A program made the position numbers and the translations under genes. This document shows positions 19,281 through 29,126 of a stretch of DNA of 64,000 nucleotides, in pieces. Under the pieces are notes generated by a model. That model ran no database searches. It was not told where the DNA came from and saw only the letters and a program-made list of their open reading frames with translations. The DNA is from CAVQMC01 sp963713505 (lineage in GTDB: Bacteria; Bacteroidota; Ignavibacteria; Ignavibacteriales; Ignavibacteriaceae): positions 1 through 64,000 of the forward strand of contig CAVQMC010000020.1 of NCBI GenBank assembly GCA_963713505.1, given 5' to 3'. How positions within the stretch are numbered: position 1 is the first letter of the stretch; each line of letters opens with the position of its first letter.

Positions 19281-21368
19281 TTATTTTAGTAATGATATTT
19301 TAATTGATTTTATATTCTCCTTATTTTTAAGTGTTACAATATAATTTCCTGAAGAAACGAAATTTCCATAATTATTTATTCCGTTCCATAAAAATTTATG
19401 TGAACCTGCGGTAAGATTACCTTTAAACAATTCTATTACTTTTTCACCCAAAATATTATAAATAGTTATTGTGAAATATTCCGAATGATTATTTATAACT
19501 TCTATTGTTGTACTTGGATTAAAAGGATTTGGATAAGCATTTAAAGAAAAATTATTGATAATCTGCACTCTATTTTCTTTAACACTGCTTATTTCAGAAT
19601 TTCTATAAAAATACAAACCTCCTTTCACATTTCCAACAAAAAGATCTAAATCCGAATCGGAATCAATATCAACAAAAAATGGATCTGAAATTGGTCCGAA
19701 ATCCTTGTCCTATAAATTTATTAGTAATTAAATCCCATGAAGGAGAAACATTGGTGCCGTCGTTTCTGTAGTAGAATATGTTTCCATTCTGACTTCCGGA
19801 AAATAAGTCAAGATCACCGTCATTATCAAAATCAATTAAAAATGGAGCGCTATTGTCGCCAATGTCAATATTTCCAAAATAATTTAAATCGGATTCAAAT
19901 ACCGGAGAAGACGGAGTGCCTAAGTTTCTAAATAAACTTATTTTCCATTAAATCCGCCGACAACTAAATCCAGGTCATTGTCATTATCTATATCGATTAA
20001 AAAAGGACGAGCATAAATTCCGGCATCAATTACAGTATCGCCGCCGGTTTTTAATTCATTTTGAAAAACAAAATTTGCCTGGTTTGCATTTCCTATATTT
20101 CTATAAAGTGAAATTGTACCGTTAAAATTTCCAATTAATAAGTCGTAATCATTATCTCCGTCTAAATCTCCAAAAGACGGAGCTATAGATAATTCATTAT
20201 GAATATTAAAATAAAATGAATCGATCAGTAAAAAAATTGGATTATTATTGCTGCCTATATTTTTAAAATAATTTAAAGTTCCGTCCGGATTTTTTTCCGA
20301 ACCTAAGAACATATCCAGATCGCCGTCATTATCAATATCTACAAAAACAGGTGTACTAGTATTTCCAACATCGAGTGTATGTAAATAATCTTCAGTAACT
20401 TTCCTTAAATCCGGAGAATTAAATGATCCATTATTTCTGTAAAACATTAAAGACTGCGGAATAGTAGGATCGTACAAAACAGAAACAAACATATCCAGAT
20501 CATTATCATCATCGATATCAACAAATCGTGGCATATTAAAACCGCTTGTCCAAACACTGTCAACATTCTGAGGATATCTGTTATAAAGAACTTCCATATC
20601 CGGATTTTGAGCATTCCCGTTATTTCTAATGAAATATAAACTTCTGCTGAAAAAATCTCCCCAGAAAATATCCAGATCACCGTCATTATCAATATCTTTA
20701 AAATCTAAAGAACTGGCCCCATGTAAATTAATCGGAGAACCACCGCTGATTATTAAAATGTCCTGCCATGAATTTGTAATGAATTCAAAATTAAAATTTT
20801 GACTGCTGCCTATATTTTCATAATAAGTTAAAGTACCGATCGAATTTCCGGTGATAAAGTCTTTATCGCCGTCAGCATCAATATCAACAAAAACAGGATT
20901 GCTCCCCGATTCACTAAAAATCGGACTGCCATTACTTTCTCTTAAAGTATCTTCTTCCAAAACAAAAAAAGGACTTGAAGGAGTTCCGGTATTCCGTAAA
21001 AATTCAATGGTGTTTTCTCGACTTGCAGTAAATAAATCATAGTCATTATCGTTATCAATATCCACAAAATAAAACCAATCATTAAATTCCAATCCGGGAA
21101 TAGTATCAATAGAAAATGTGAACTCTGCATTTTGTGCAGTTCCGGTATTCTTCAGCCAGCCGAAACTTCGATCGCTGTCAAGATAAAATAAATCCATATC
21201 ACCGTCATTATCAATATCAACAAATTGGGGCTCCAGATTATTGAATCCGCCGGAAAAAGTGTTATTAAAATTTCCTTGCGAATCGGAAACTTGAAATGGA
21301 TTTAATTCTCTATTGTATATTTGCGAATGACATGACTGAAATGAATAAATTAAAAATAAAAAGAAAAG
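19281..21368 (-). CDS. FG-GAP/VCBS-like Asp-rich repeat protein with T9SS sorting domain (several frameshifts)
   Basis: A large secreted protein made of Ca-binding-type repeats with the pattern FVDIDNDGDxDLFxG and a following frames of YFRNTGT (at least eight copies), as in FG-GAP/VCBS and integrin-alpha-like propellers. The main frame is 19938-21197. The N-terminus (FLFLIYSFQSCHSQIYNR) lies upstream in another frame and begins within a few bases of the rsmD stop; no clean start codon is left there. The C-terminus in 19281-19628 has NAYPNPFNPSTTIEV and ends KISLLK, a T9SS sorting domain. Indels fall near 21360, 19940 and between 19630 and 19720. About 695 residues when restored. Confidence 0.82.
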
Positions 21369-21920
21369 TTATTGAAAAATTTCGTATAGACAAGTATCTC
21401 CTATAATTTTAAATGGTTCCAATTTAAAATTTAATGTATCTTTATCTTTTGTCTGAATTGATCGTTCAATGATGATGAATCCGTCTATTGCAAGGTATTT
21501 ATTATTCAGTAATTTTTCAACTACTTTGTAAATATCAAATTTAAAAAAAGGAGGGTCGGCTAAAATTAAATTATATTTTATATGATTTTCAAATCCGGCA
21601 AATTTTTCGGCAGCAGCTTTAGTTATTTTGCATTTACTTTCAACTTTTAATGAAGCAATGTTTTCCTTAAGATTATTATATATAACATTATTTTGTTCTA
21701 CAAAATGAACTTCGGATGCGCCTCTGCTTAAACATTCCAAGCCTAAAGAACCTGAACCTGCGTAAATGTCTAGAACTTTTATACCGTTAAAATCTATTCT
21801 ATTATTTAATAAATTGAAAAGAGTTTCTCTTACTCGATCGGTAGTAGGACGAATAAACTTGGATTTGGGTACATTGATTAATCTTCCGCCTAATTCGCCG
21901 GAAATTATTCTCATTTTCAT
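21369..21920 (-). CDS. rsmD: 16S rRNA (guanine966-N2)-methyltransferase
   Basis: Methylates G966 of 16S rRNA in the 30S subunit. The 183-residue protein shows the family start MRIISGELGGRLINVP, RPTTDRVRETLFNLL, the SAM loop LDIYAGSGSLGLECLSRGA and the catalytic LADPPFF. Length is normal and the frame intact. It lies 17 bases after the PilM-like gene on the same strand. rsmD next to coaD is common in other bacteria; here coaD is 7 kb away. Confidence 0.95.
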   Translation of the reverse strand: MKMRIISGELGGRLINVPKSKFIRPTTDRVRETLFNLLNNRIDFNGIKVLDIYAGSGSLGLECLSRGASEVHFVEQNNVIYNNLKENIASLKVESKCKITKAAAEKFAGFENHIKYNLILADPPFFKFDIYKVVEKLLNNKYLAIDGFIIIERSIQTKDKDTLNFKLEPFKIIGDTCLYEIFQ

Positions 21921-21937
21921 ATTATTGAACCAAATTA

Positions 21938-22861
21938 TCAGGCCAGTCTGTAAGCCAGTCCGGCAGCAGGGGAGAAGGAATTAAATTTTTCTAAAAAGTA
22001 AATATTTTTTTCAACTGTCGGGATTTGGTGTAATGGTTGTAAAAGGATTTAGATATTCAAGATCAATTCCTATAGTGTCACTTAATAAGCTTTACTCCGT
22101 TATCAGAAATTTCTTCACCGGAAATGAATGCGGAATCAAGCATGTATTTATTTATCTTAGAACTTTCCGAAAATTCTTTTTTCAAGATTGTAGTTACTTC
22201 GTAAGCAGAATTTAATCTAAATAATTTTACAAATTGCGGTTTGCTGTTATAAGAAACAATAAGTGAAAGATTATTATTATCTAAATATAAACTTAAAACC
22301 GTTCCTTTTACTTTACCTGGATAACTTGCTGCGATTGCTCTATCGGAAGCTAAATGAGCATTATCTATAAATTTTAAGATTCAAATTATTTTTTTGACAA
22401 AATTTATACAGCAGCATGAAATATCTTCTATAAGTAGAAATTATTAAAGCGGAGTGGAAATCAACTAAATAATTTTTATCAATTTCAAAATATTGAATAA
22501 CCATATCTTTTGTACTTAAATAGGGAAATAGAACGGAAAGTTCCCATTTAAATTCTTCAATAAGATCTTGATGCAGTAAACTGTTATCGTAAGGGAGTTG
22601 AATAATACTGAAGATATCCAAAGGTAAGGCAAATGAAACTGAAGAACTGCTCAGGGGCTTTTTAATTAATAGTTCATTAAAAGCCCCTTGCAGTAACGAT
22701 AAAATTTTGGCTTCTTTATCTTTTTCGAAATCAAGCTGTTCGTTAAAATATGCTTCGTCAATATTTTCGAGAATATACTGTTCATTTTTATAATTAACTT
22801 CTACAACTTGCAGCTTCGAATTAGTTATAGTAAATCCTGCATGGTTTTCAAATGCTGCCAT
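21938..22861 (-). CDS. PilM-like actin-fold protein (frameshifted)
   Basis: Restoring two or three indels gives one protein of about 306 residues. It runs from MAAFENHAGFTITNSKLQVV, through ALPLDIFSIIQLPYD and LSLYLDNNNLSLIVSYNSK (second phosphate-type strand), to NPFTTITPNP and FNSFSPAAGLAYRLA, the typical end of PilM, the cytoplasmic actin-like protein of type IV pilus machines. Breaks lie near 22375 (KNNLNLKIYR stops), 22080 and 22020. The sequence is divergent and the first nucleotide motif is weak, so it may be structural. The neighbours are prepilin-like and ComEA-like genes, which supports a DNA-uptake or pseudopilus role. Confidence 0.65.
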
Positions 22862-22872
22862 ACTTTAACTAA

Positions 22873-23433
22873 TTACTCCCACGAAACCGTATTAAGCAGA
22901 GCTTGGTTTGTGGTGCTTCCAACAGTTCCAAAACCATCAGGATCTTCAACATAATACATTGTCCCGATTTTGCTTACAGTATCAACTCTTGTAATTTTAC
23001 CGTATCTGTTTACTACTGTATCTAAAGAAACTGTTGTATCAACCTGAAGTATATAAGGTTTTTGTGAACCTGGAGTTCTGAATAAACTGTCCGGAGTAAA
23101 TTGACCATTTGAAAGTGCAAGGAACGGATTAGCAGATTTATGAGTTAATGTATCGGTAGCATGCATGATACTATCTACATAATGACTATTTTTCACAAAG
23201 TTAACAAGAGAATCCATATTAGGTGTGAACTGATTATGTTTTTTCTGCCAAAGAATTTCTGCTTCTTTAATATTCTTCATTCTCAGTCTGGATTCGTTCC
23301 TTAAATAATTCTCTCTATCCACAGCGTCTTGCGGATCTATAATAGCAACTTTGATTAACACAAAAATTAAGATAGCAATTATAGTATATAAAGCAGCGTG
23401 CAAATACCATGGTTCTGCTGGTTTTGAATTCAT
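22873..23433 (-). CDS. Single-TM protein with prepilin-like stalk, unknown
   Basis: A 186-residue protein with a short cytoplasmic tail, one membrane helix (about residues 12-30, LYTIIAILIFVLIKVAI) and an outer domain. The stretch ESRLRMKNIKEAEILW..HNQFTPNMDSLVNFVKN resembles the amphipathic helix and following turn of type II/IV pseudopilins, though no leader-peptidase site of the G-F-T-L-x-E kind is seen. The C-terminal half has Thr/Asp-rich strands (VDTTVSLDTVVNRYGKITRV). It lies 11 bases before the PilM-like gene and 27 after ComEA-like, so co-transcribed. Family not recognised by name. Confidence 0.7.
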   Translation of the reverse strand: MNSKPAEPWYLHAALYTIIAILIFVLIKVAIIDPQDAVDRENYLRNESRLRMKNIKEAEILWQKKHNQFTPNMDSLVNFVKNSHYVDSIMHATDTLTHKSANPFLALSNGQFTPDSLFRTPGSQKPYILQVDTTVSLDTVVNRYGKITRVDTVSKIGTMYYVEDPDGFGTVGSTTNQALLNTVSWE

Positions 23434-23460
23434 TTTTCCTCCGGAGAATTAAAATTTGAA

Positions 23461-23964
23461 TTAGTGCTCAATATACAGAAACTTTTTAATATTATTAAAT
23501 TTAGATTGACCTATACCTTTAACTTTAATAAGGTCTTTCAATTCTGTAAAAGAGCCAATTTTTTTTCTATATTTTATTATTTTTTGAGCCGTTTTGTTCC
23601 CAATTCCAGGCAATAATTCTAACTGACTAATGCCTGCGGAATTCAAATTTATACTTTTTTGTTTTAATTCCTTTTCTTGGGAATTTTCCTTAAAATCCGG
23701 CTTTTTAAAATCTAAAACTTCCCGCTTATAATCAACTTTTTTATTTGTTAAATCTTTTTTTTCAGTACTGGAAATGTCATTATTTGCAAGATTTTCAAAA
23801 ATACTATCCTGTTCGGAATAATCATAATTTTTATATTTTAATTTAGGTTTCCTAAAAACTACTTTATCTAAGAAGAAACCTGCAGACAAAGTAATAATTA
23901 AAAATAATATTACTTTGATTTCTGTTTGAGTAAAACCTATTTTTTCCGATAATTTTTTAAACAT
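23461..23964 (-). CDS. ComEA-like helix-hairpin-helix protein
   Basis: A 167-residue membrane-anchored protein: one N-terminal helix (residues about 17-34), a Lys/Glu-rich linker, and a C-terminal double helix-hairpin-helix DNA-binding domain (INLNSAGISQLELLPGIGNKTAQKIIKYR then FTELKDLIKVKGIGQSKFNNIK). This is the layout of ComEA, the periplasmic double-stranded DNA receptor of natural transformation. HhH proteins of this shape are common and not all act in uptake, but the PilM-like and prepilin-like neighbours support it. Confidence 0.82.
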   Translation of the reverse strand: MFKKLSEKIGFTQTEIKVILFLIITLSAGFFLDKVVFRKPKLKYKNYDYSEQDSIFENLANNDISSTEKKDLTNKKVDYKREVLDFKKPDFKENSQEKELKQKSINLNSAGISQLELLPGIGNKTAQKIIKYRKKIGSFTELKDLIKVKGIGQSKFNNIKKFLYIEH

Positions 23965-24024
23965 TTTATTATTCTTTATTTGAAAGAATAACTCTAACTT
24001 CCAATCTATTAAAAATTATGGTCT

Positions 24025-25167
24025 TTATAAACCAAATTTTCTAAAAAATCCTTTATCTTCCTTCTGATCTAAATTTTTAACATTCGGCAATTCGGCCAAC
24101 TCTTTTAATAATTCTTTTTCTTTAGAATTTATTTTTTGCGGAACAGAAATTATCACCCTGACAATTTGATCGCCTCTGCCTGAATGATTTAAATGTTTAA
24201 TTCCTTTGTCACGCATCTTTAACAATTTACCGAAAGGAGTGCCGGTTTCTATTTTAAGCATAGCTTTTCCATTTAAAGTAGGAACTTCTACTTCGCCGCC
24301 GAGAACTGCAGTTGGATAATTTATAATCAGATCGTAAACTAAATCATCACCTTCTCTGTGAAAAGTATCGTGCGGAATTTCCTGAAATACAACAATTAAA
24401 TCTCCAGGCAGACCACCGCGTTTTCCGGCATTTCCTTCGTTTCTTAATGTCATATAATTTCCTTCGGAAACTCCCGCAGGCACATCAATTTTAACTTGAG
24501 TATCTTCTTGAATTCTTCCGTCGCCCATACATTTTTTACATGGAGAATCTATTACGGTACCTTCGCCGTTGCAGTTATTGCAAGTGGAAATATTTACAAA
24601 CTGACCAAATACAGATCTGGAAACTGATCTTACTTCTCCTGTTCCGTTGCAAACCGGACAAGTTTTTTTAGAAGTTCCGGCTTCGGCTCCTGAACCATTG
24701 CATTTATCGCATTTAACTTGTTTTTTAATCTTTAGTTTTTTTGAAACACCTTCGGCAATTTCTTCAAGAGTTAATTTCATTGTAACTCTCAAATCAGAAC
24801 CCGGAGTTCCGGCACCTCTTCTTCTGGATCTGCTTCTTGTTTGTCCGCCGCCGAAAAATTCATCGAAAATAGAGCCGCCGCCGAAGATATCCGAAAAATG
24901 CGAAAAAATATCATTGATATCAGAAAATCCTTGAGAACTTCCTCTAACACCTTCATGACCAAAACGATCGTAGTTAGCTCTTTTCTGATCATCATTTAAA
25001 ACTTCATAAGCTTCAGCAGCTTCTTTAAATTTTTCTTCGGCTTCTTTATCATCAGGATTTCTATCCGGATGATACTGCATAGCTAATTTTCTGTATGCTT
25101 TTCTTAAATCTTCCTTGGTTACGGTTCTTTCTACACCAAGAATTTCATAATAATCTCTTTTTGCCAT
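24025..25167 (-). CDS. dnaJ: Chaperone DnaJ (type I Hsp40)
   Basis: Co-chaperone that delivers clients to DnaK and stimulates its ATPase. The 380-residue protein has the J domain (residues 1-70) with the HPD motif in MQYHPDRNPDD, a Gly/Phe-rich linker (GGGSIFDEFFGGG), four CXXCXGXG zinc motifs (CDKCNGSG, CPVCNGTG, CNNCNGEG, CKKCMGDG) and the C-terminal substrate domain. It follows grpE by 14 bases. dnaK is not in the window. Confidence 0.97.
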   Translation of the reverse strand: MAKRDYYEILGVERTVTKEDLRKAYRKLAMQYHPDRNPDDKEAEEKFKEAAEAYEVLNDDQKRANYDRFGHEGVRGSSQGFSDINDIFSHFSDIFGGGSIFDEFFGGGQTRSRSRRRGAGTPGSDLRVTMKLTLEEIAEGVSKKLKIKKQVKCDKCNGSGAEAGTSKKTCPVCNGTGEVRSVSRSVFGQFVNISTCNNCNGEGTVIDSPCKKCMGDGRIQEDTQVKIDVPAGVSEGNYMTLRNEGNAGKRGGLPGDLIVVFQEIPHDTFHREGDDLVYDLIINYPTAVLGGEVEVPTLNGKAMLKIETGTPFGKLLKMRDKGIKHLNHSGRGDQIVRVIISVPQKINSKEKELLKELAELPNVKNLDQKEDKGFFRKFGL

Positions 25168-25181
25168 TCCTTAAATTTACC

Positions 25182-25826
25182 TTATTTATTCTGGTTTTCT
25201 TCGGATTCATTATCGGTTGAAGAATTTGTAGTTTCTTCAGACGGAGCCTCACTGACTATGACTTTTGCATGTCTGATTACACGATCTTTATACATATAAC
25301 CTTTTTCAATTTCATCAACAACAGTATGCGGTTCAACATTTTCAACAGGTCTCTGCATTAAAGCATCATGAAGATCGACATTAAAAGGTTCACCAAGAGA
25401 ATTGATTTTTTCAACGCCTTGTTCATTCAAAACTTTCATTAATTTATCATAGACAAGTTTAATTCCATCTTGAATTGCTTTTATATCTTTAGTGTTTTCA
25501 ATATGAAGCAATGATCTTTCAAAATCGTCAACAACAGGTAGTAATTTTACAATAAAGGATTCTGCTGCATATTTAAATAAATTTAACTGATCATTTTCAG
25601 TTCTTCGTTTATAATTTTCAAATTCAGCTGCTCTTCTTAACAGCTTATCTTTTAATTCTGCAATTTCATTTTCCAGTTGATTTATTTTTTCATCTTTTTC
25701 GATATCATTTATTTGATCTTCTTTTAAGTTTTCATTGTTATTTTCAGATTTATTTTTCATTTCCTCTTCTGTTTTATTTATTGAAATTTTTTCTGGGTCG
25801 TTATTTTTATTTTTTTCTTTACTCAT
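25182..25826 (-). CDS. grpE: Nucleotide exchange factor GrpE
   Basis: Exchange factor that releases ADP from DnaK. 214 residues: a long charged N-terminus (Lys/Glu/Asn repeats), a coiled coil (EKINQLENEIAELKDKLLRRAAEFENYKRR) and the beta domain ending HAKVIVSEAP. LPVVDDFERSL and FNVDLHDALMQ are family signatures. It sits 21 bases after hrcA and 14 before dnaJ, in the usual heat-shock order. Confidence 0.96.
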   Translation of the reverse strand: MSKEKNKNNDPEKISINKTEEEMKNKSENNNENLKEDQINDIEKDEKINQLENEIAELKDKLLRRAAEFENYKRRTENDQLNLFKYAAESFIVKLLPVVDDFERSLLHIENTKDIKAIQDGIKLVYDKLMKVLNEQGVEKINSLGEPFNVDLHDALMQRPVENVEPHTVVDEIEKGYMYKDRVIRHAKVIVSEAPSEETTNSSTDNESEENQNK

Positions 25827-25847
25827 ATTTATACACTCCTGTTATTT

Positions 25848-26891
25848 TTATCGATTATCAAGAAACTCAGATATCATTTTGGCCATATAATCTACAATAG
25901 AAACTATCTTTGAATAAGCCATCCTTTTTGGTCCGATAATTCCTAATGTACCGGAAGTTTCACCAACTTTATATTCTTTACTTATAAAACTATATTCCTG
26001 TAATTTTTGATCATTATTTTCACTTCCGATAGAAATAAAAACTTGTTCAAAATCTGATTCTTCAATTTTATCGATAATGTGAATAATTATATCTTTATCT
26101 TCAATTAATTCAATTATACTTTGAAATTTTTCGGGATTTTCGAACTCGGGCTGTTTGATAATATTTTTAGCACCGGTTATTAAAATATTATCTTTACTTT
26201 TAACGTCTTTAAAAATCTTATCAACGGAATCTACGAAAAACCTTATTACAGCATTGTGGTCATCACCAACATCTTTAAATCTTTCAATAAAAGTTTCCCT
26301 TATTTCTTTTAATGTTAGTCCGTTTAATCTTTCATTTAAAAGCTGCTGTACGGATTCAATTTGTTTTTCTTTAATTTCACTTGAAAGTTCCAGTGTAATT
26401 GTTTTTACTAAACCTGATTTAATACTTATTACAACTAAAATTTTAATTGAACTTAAGCTCACAAGCTGAATTTTTTCTAGGACACCTGTATCGAGTCTTG
26501 GATAAGTTACACAAGCTAGCTGCTTTGTTATACTGCTTAACAGGGTAGAAGTTAAATATAGAAGATCATCTGTCTGGGAAATTTTTTCTTCCAAACTTTT
26601 TGAAATTAATCCCTTTTCTGCAGATTTAAGTCTTTCAATGTTCATCAAAGAATCAACATAAAATCTGTAGCCTTTGTCGGTTGGAATTCTGCCGGCGGAG
26701 GTATGCGGATGATCAATAAAGCCAAATTCTTCAAGATCAGCCATTATATTTCTTACTGTTGCCGGAGAAACACCAACATCATATTTCTTTGTAATATATC
26801 TTGAACCAACCGGATTAGCGGTCAAAATAAATTGCTGGATAATTGATCTTAATATTGATTTTTCTCTTTCACTCAGTTCTTCTTGGATCAT
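25848..26891 (-). CDS. hrcA: Heat-inducible transcription repressor HrcA
   Basis: Repressor of class I heat-shock operons. About 347 residues: a winged-helix N-terminus (LSEREKSILRSIIQQF, PVGSRYITKKYDVGVSPATVRNIMADLEEFG), then the IDD and a GAF-like domain ending IGPKRMAYSKIVSIVDYMAKM. The start is placed at the ATG 26891; a TTG at 26900 is less likely. First gene of hrcA-grpE-dnaJ. In 26892-27138 I see no CIRCE operator (TTAGCACTC-N9-GAGTGCTAA), which HrcA normally binds. Confidence 0.95.
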   Translation of the reverse strand: MIQEELSEREKSILRSIIQQFILTANPVGSRYITKKYDVGVSPATVRNIMADLEEFGFIDHPHTSAGRIPTDKGYRFYVDSLMNIERLKSAEKGLISKSLEEKISQTDDLLYLTSTLLSSITKQLACVTYPRLDTGVLEKIQLVSLSSIKILVVISIKSGLVKTITLELSSEIKEKQIESVQQLLNERLNGLTLKEIRETFIERFKDVGDDHNAVIRFFVDSVDKIFKDVKSKDNILITGAKNIIKQPEFENPEKFQSIIELIEDKDIIIHIIDKIEESDFEQVFISIGSENNDQKLQEYSFISKEYKVGETSGTLGIIGPKRMAYSKIVSIVDYMAKMISEFLDNR

Positions 26892-27083
26892 AAAAAGCAA
26901 AATATAATTTTCAAAAACATTAATCTTAAATATAAGAAATTTATAATATTTATAGTATTTCGTCTATAACTTGTTATTTTCCAAATAAGTTCCGAATTAA
27001 TATTAAAATTGAAGAAGTTAATAGAAGTGCAAAAATATAAATAAAAATATAAGATATGTAAAGTCTATTTATTATTAAGAATT

Positions 27084-27114
27084 CAAAAAAAAAGCCGCCT
27101 CATAAGAGACGGCT
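27084..27114 (-). terminator. Strong rho-independent terminator after the multiheme cytochrome
   Basis: On the minus strand AGCCGTCTC pairs with GAGGCGGCT (one T-G wobble) over a TTAT loop, followed by nine T. It ends 24 bases past the cytochrome stop and separates that gene from hrcA downstream. Confidence 0.93.
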
Positions 27115-27138
27115 ATAAGGAGCTAACAAATAATGTTA

Positions 27139-29126
27139 TTATCGTAGCAATACCATTTTCTTAGTAGCAGTAAAGTTATCAGTAATTATTCTGTAGAAAT
27201 AAATTCCGCTTGCTAAGTTTGTAGCATCGAATGTTACCGTGTGATTACCAAGAGCTAAATCTTGATCAACAATAGTTTTAACTAATTGTCCGGTAATATT
27301 ATATACATCCAATTTAACATGAGAAGCTTTTGCTAATGTAAAGCTTATATTTGTAGTTGGATTGAAAGGATTAGGATAGTTTTGAGCTAAGTTGAATTCA
27401 TGAGGAGTAGTTCCGTTATCATAGTCAACTGCTAAAACTCCGCCTAATGCTTCTATCGAAGCTTTCATAATACCGAATGTAAATGCAGGATTGTGAATTC
27501 CTAAGCTTCTGTCTTCTTCTACCATAAAGTAGTTATAAGCAGCTTGAGCTTGTGTTAAAGTAACAGAAGAATCTGTAATAGAAACATCTGTTGATCCAAC
27601 TGGAGGTAATAATAAAGCTAATTTGTTTAATAAACCTTCCATTTCAATTTGAAGACCGTCAGCTTGACCGTTACCATCAAGGTCTGCATTTCCGTTTATA
27701 TAATATTTTTTGTCAGAAAAATGAGTGCCGATGTCACCGTGGCAAGGTGCGCATGCTGCGACATTGTCATTTCCAGTTCTTGGGTCAACCATATTAAGTG
27801 AGTGTGATCCGAATAATTGTCTCGATCCATCAGGATTAACGCTGGCTGATGCCATATGACAAGCTATACATCCATCGGCTACTTGCATATGAGGAGAGGA
27901 CGAAATATTATGTCCGAATGTAATAGCATTTGTTCCAGCTATAACATCGCCTTGCGGTCCGTGGTGAGGACCATAGTGAGTACTTAATTTATTTAAATAA
28001 TCGTCTGTATATGAAACGGCTTCAGTTCTTGCCTGATGACAGTTCATACAAAGTGCACCTTCACCTATATCTGATATAGCAACTCCATTTTGTAATGTAG
28101 CAGTTTCTGTTCTTAATTGGAAAGAATTTGTTGCATCGTGAGGATCGTGGCAAACTGCACAAGCAATTTTTGCCAAAGGTGGCGCAGTTGTTAAAGGAGC
28201 TTTATTGCCTTTAATCCATGCAACAAAACCGGAACCGCTGTGACACTGAGCGCATGATGCACTTGAACCGCGTGCAAGTGTTGTTGGATTAGCATGTACA
28301 GAAGCATAGTACTGTTCTGAATAATATTCATGAGCTCCAGTAACCATCGTGACAATATCCGCAAAGTTCAGGTGATAAAGATTTAGCGATATGAAAATTT
28401 GTCGTATCAGCAAAGTGATTCATACCATGGACCATGGCAAGCTTCGCACTGAACATTAGCTCGTGCCATAGCATCAGGAAATTCTGCTGTTAAAGAGTCA
28501 TTTTGTCCGGGGTAAAATGAATCGGGAAATACGAATGGGAAATCATCAAAACCTTGGTTATTTGCCATATCATCGTATCCAGTAGTATGACATTGTAAAC
28601 AACTGGCATTGAAATGAGAACTAAGAATTCCGTTAAATCCATCTTTTGCTGCAACAGAATGTTGCGTGCCTGTCCAACTATTGTATGTACTATTGTGGCA
28701 ATTACCACAGAATCCGGTTTGTATTCCTGCATAGATTGATGAGTTAATAATGATTGTATCGCTCATAGTACCGTCGGTTACTTCCACAATATATGTTCCA
28801 ACAGTATCGGGTTTGAAAAATATAACCTGATTAGAGGTATCAATATCATTTACTGTACCAAATGTAACTGTTGATCCATTTGGCTTACTGATAAAATTCC
28901 AAACAGGAGAATTTAATTGACCTGTAGCATTAGTAACTTCAAGATATACCTTGGAATGTTTACCAACATTTTGCAGACCATTATACCATTCGTCAAAATA
29001 ATGTGTTACTGAATCATTCTCAACCTGCCTTGGTGATACACCATAAGTGTTCACTGTAATTGTTTGTGCATAACTTAATGGCACACTGATTAGAAGCAGT
29101 AAAATGAAAAGTAATGTTTTACGCAT
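27139..29126 (-). CDS. T9SS-sorted multiheme c-type cytochrome with nine CXXCH motifs (two frameshifts)
   Basis: A secreted protein of about 660 residues. Order: signal peptide (LLFILLLLISVPLSYAQ), an Ig/PKD-like domain (residues 20-130), then heme motifs CGNCH, CLQCH, CEACH, CGYCH, CAQCH, CAVCH, CMNCH, CIACH and CAPCH, a helical segment, and a T9SS sorting domain (LAQNYPNPFNPTTNISF ... TATKKMVLLR). Two indels, near 28415 and 28345, split it; the fourth heme site CGYCH lies in the short third frame between them and is lost if the halves are annotated apart. Heme would be attached in the periplasm by the cytochrome c machinery, then the protein moved across the outer membrane. A surface electron-transfer role is inferred. 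Confidence 0.9.

Noticed and set aside
24647..24934. Plus-strand Cys/Pro-rich frame
   Set aside because: It is the antisense of the zinc-finger and Gly/Phe region of dnaJ.
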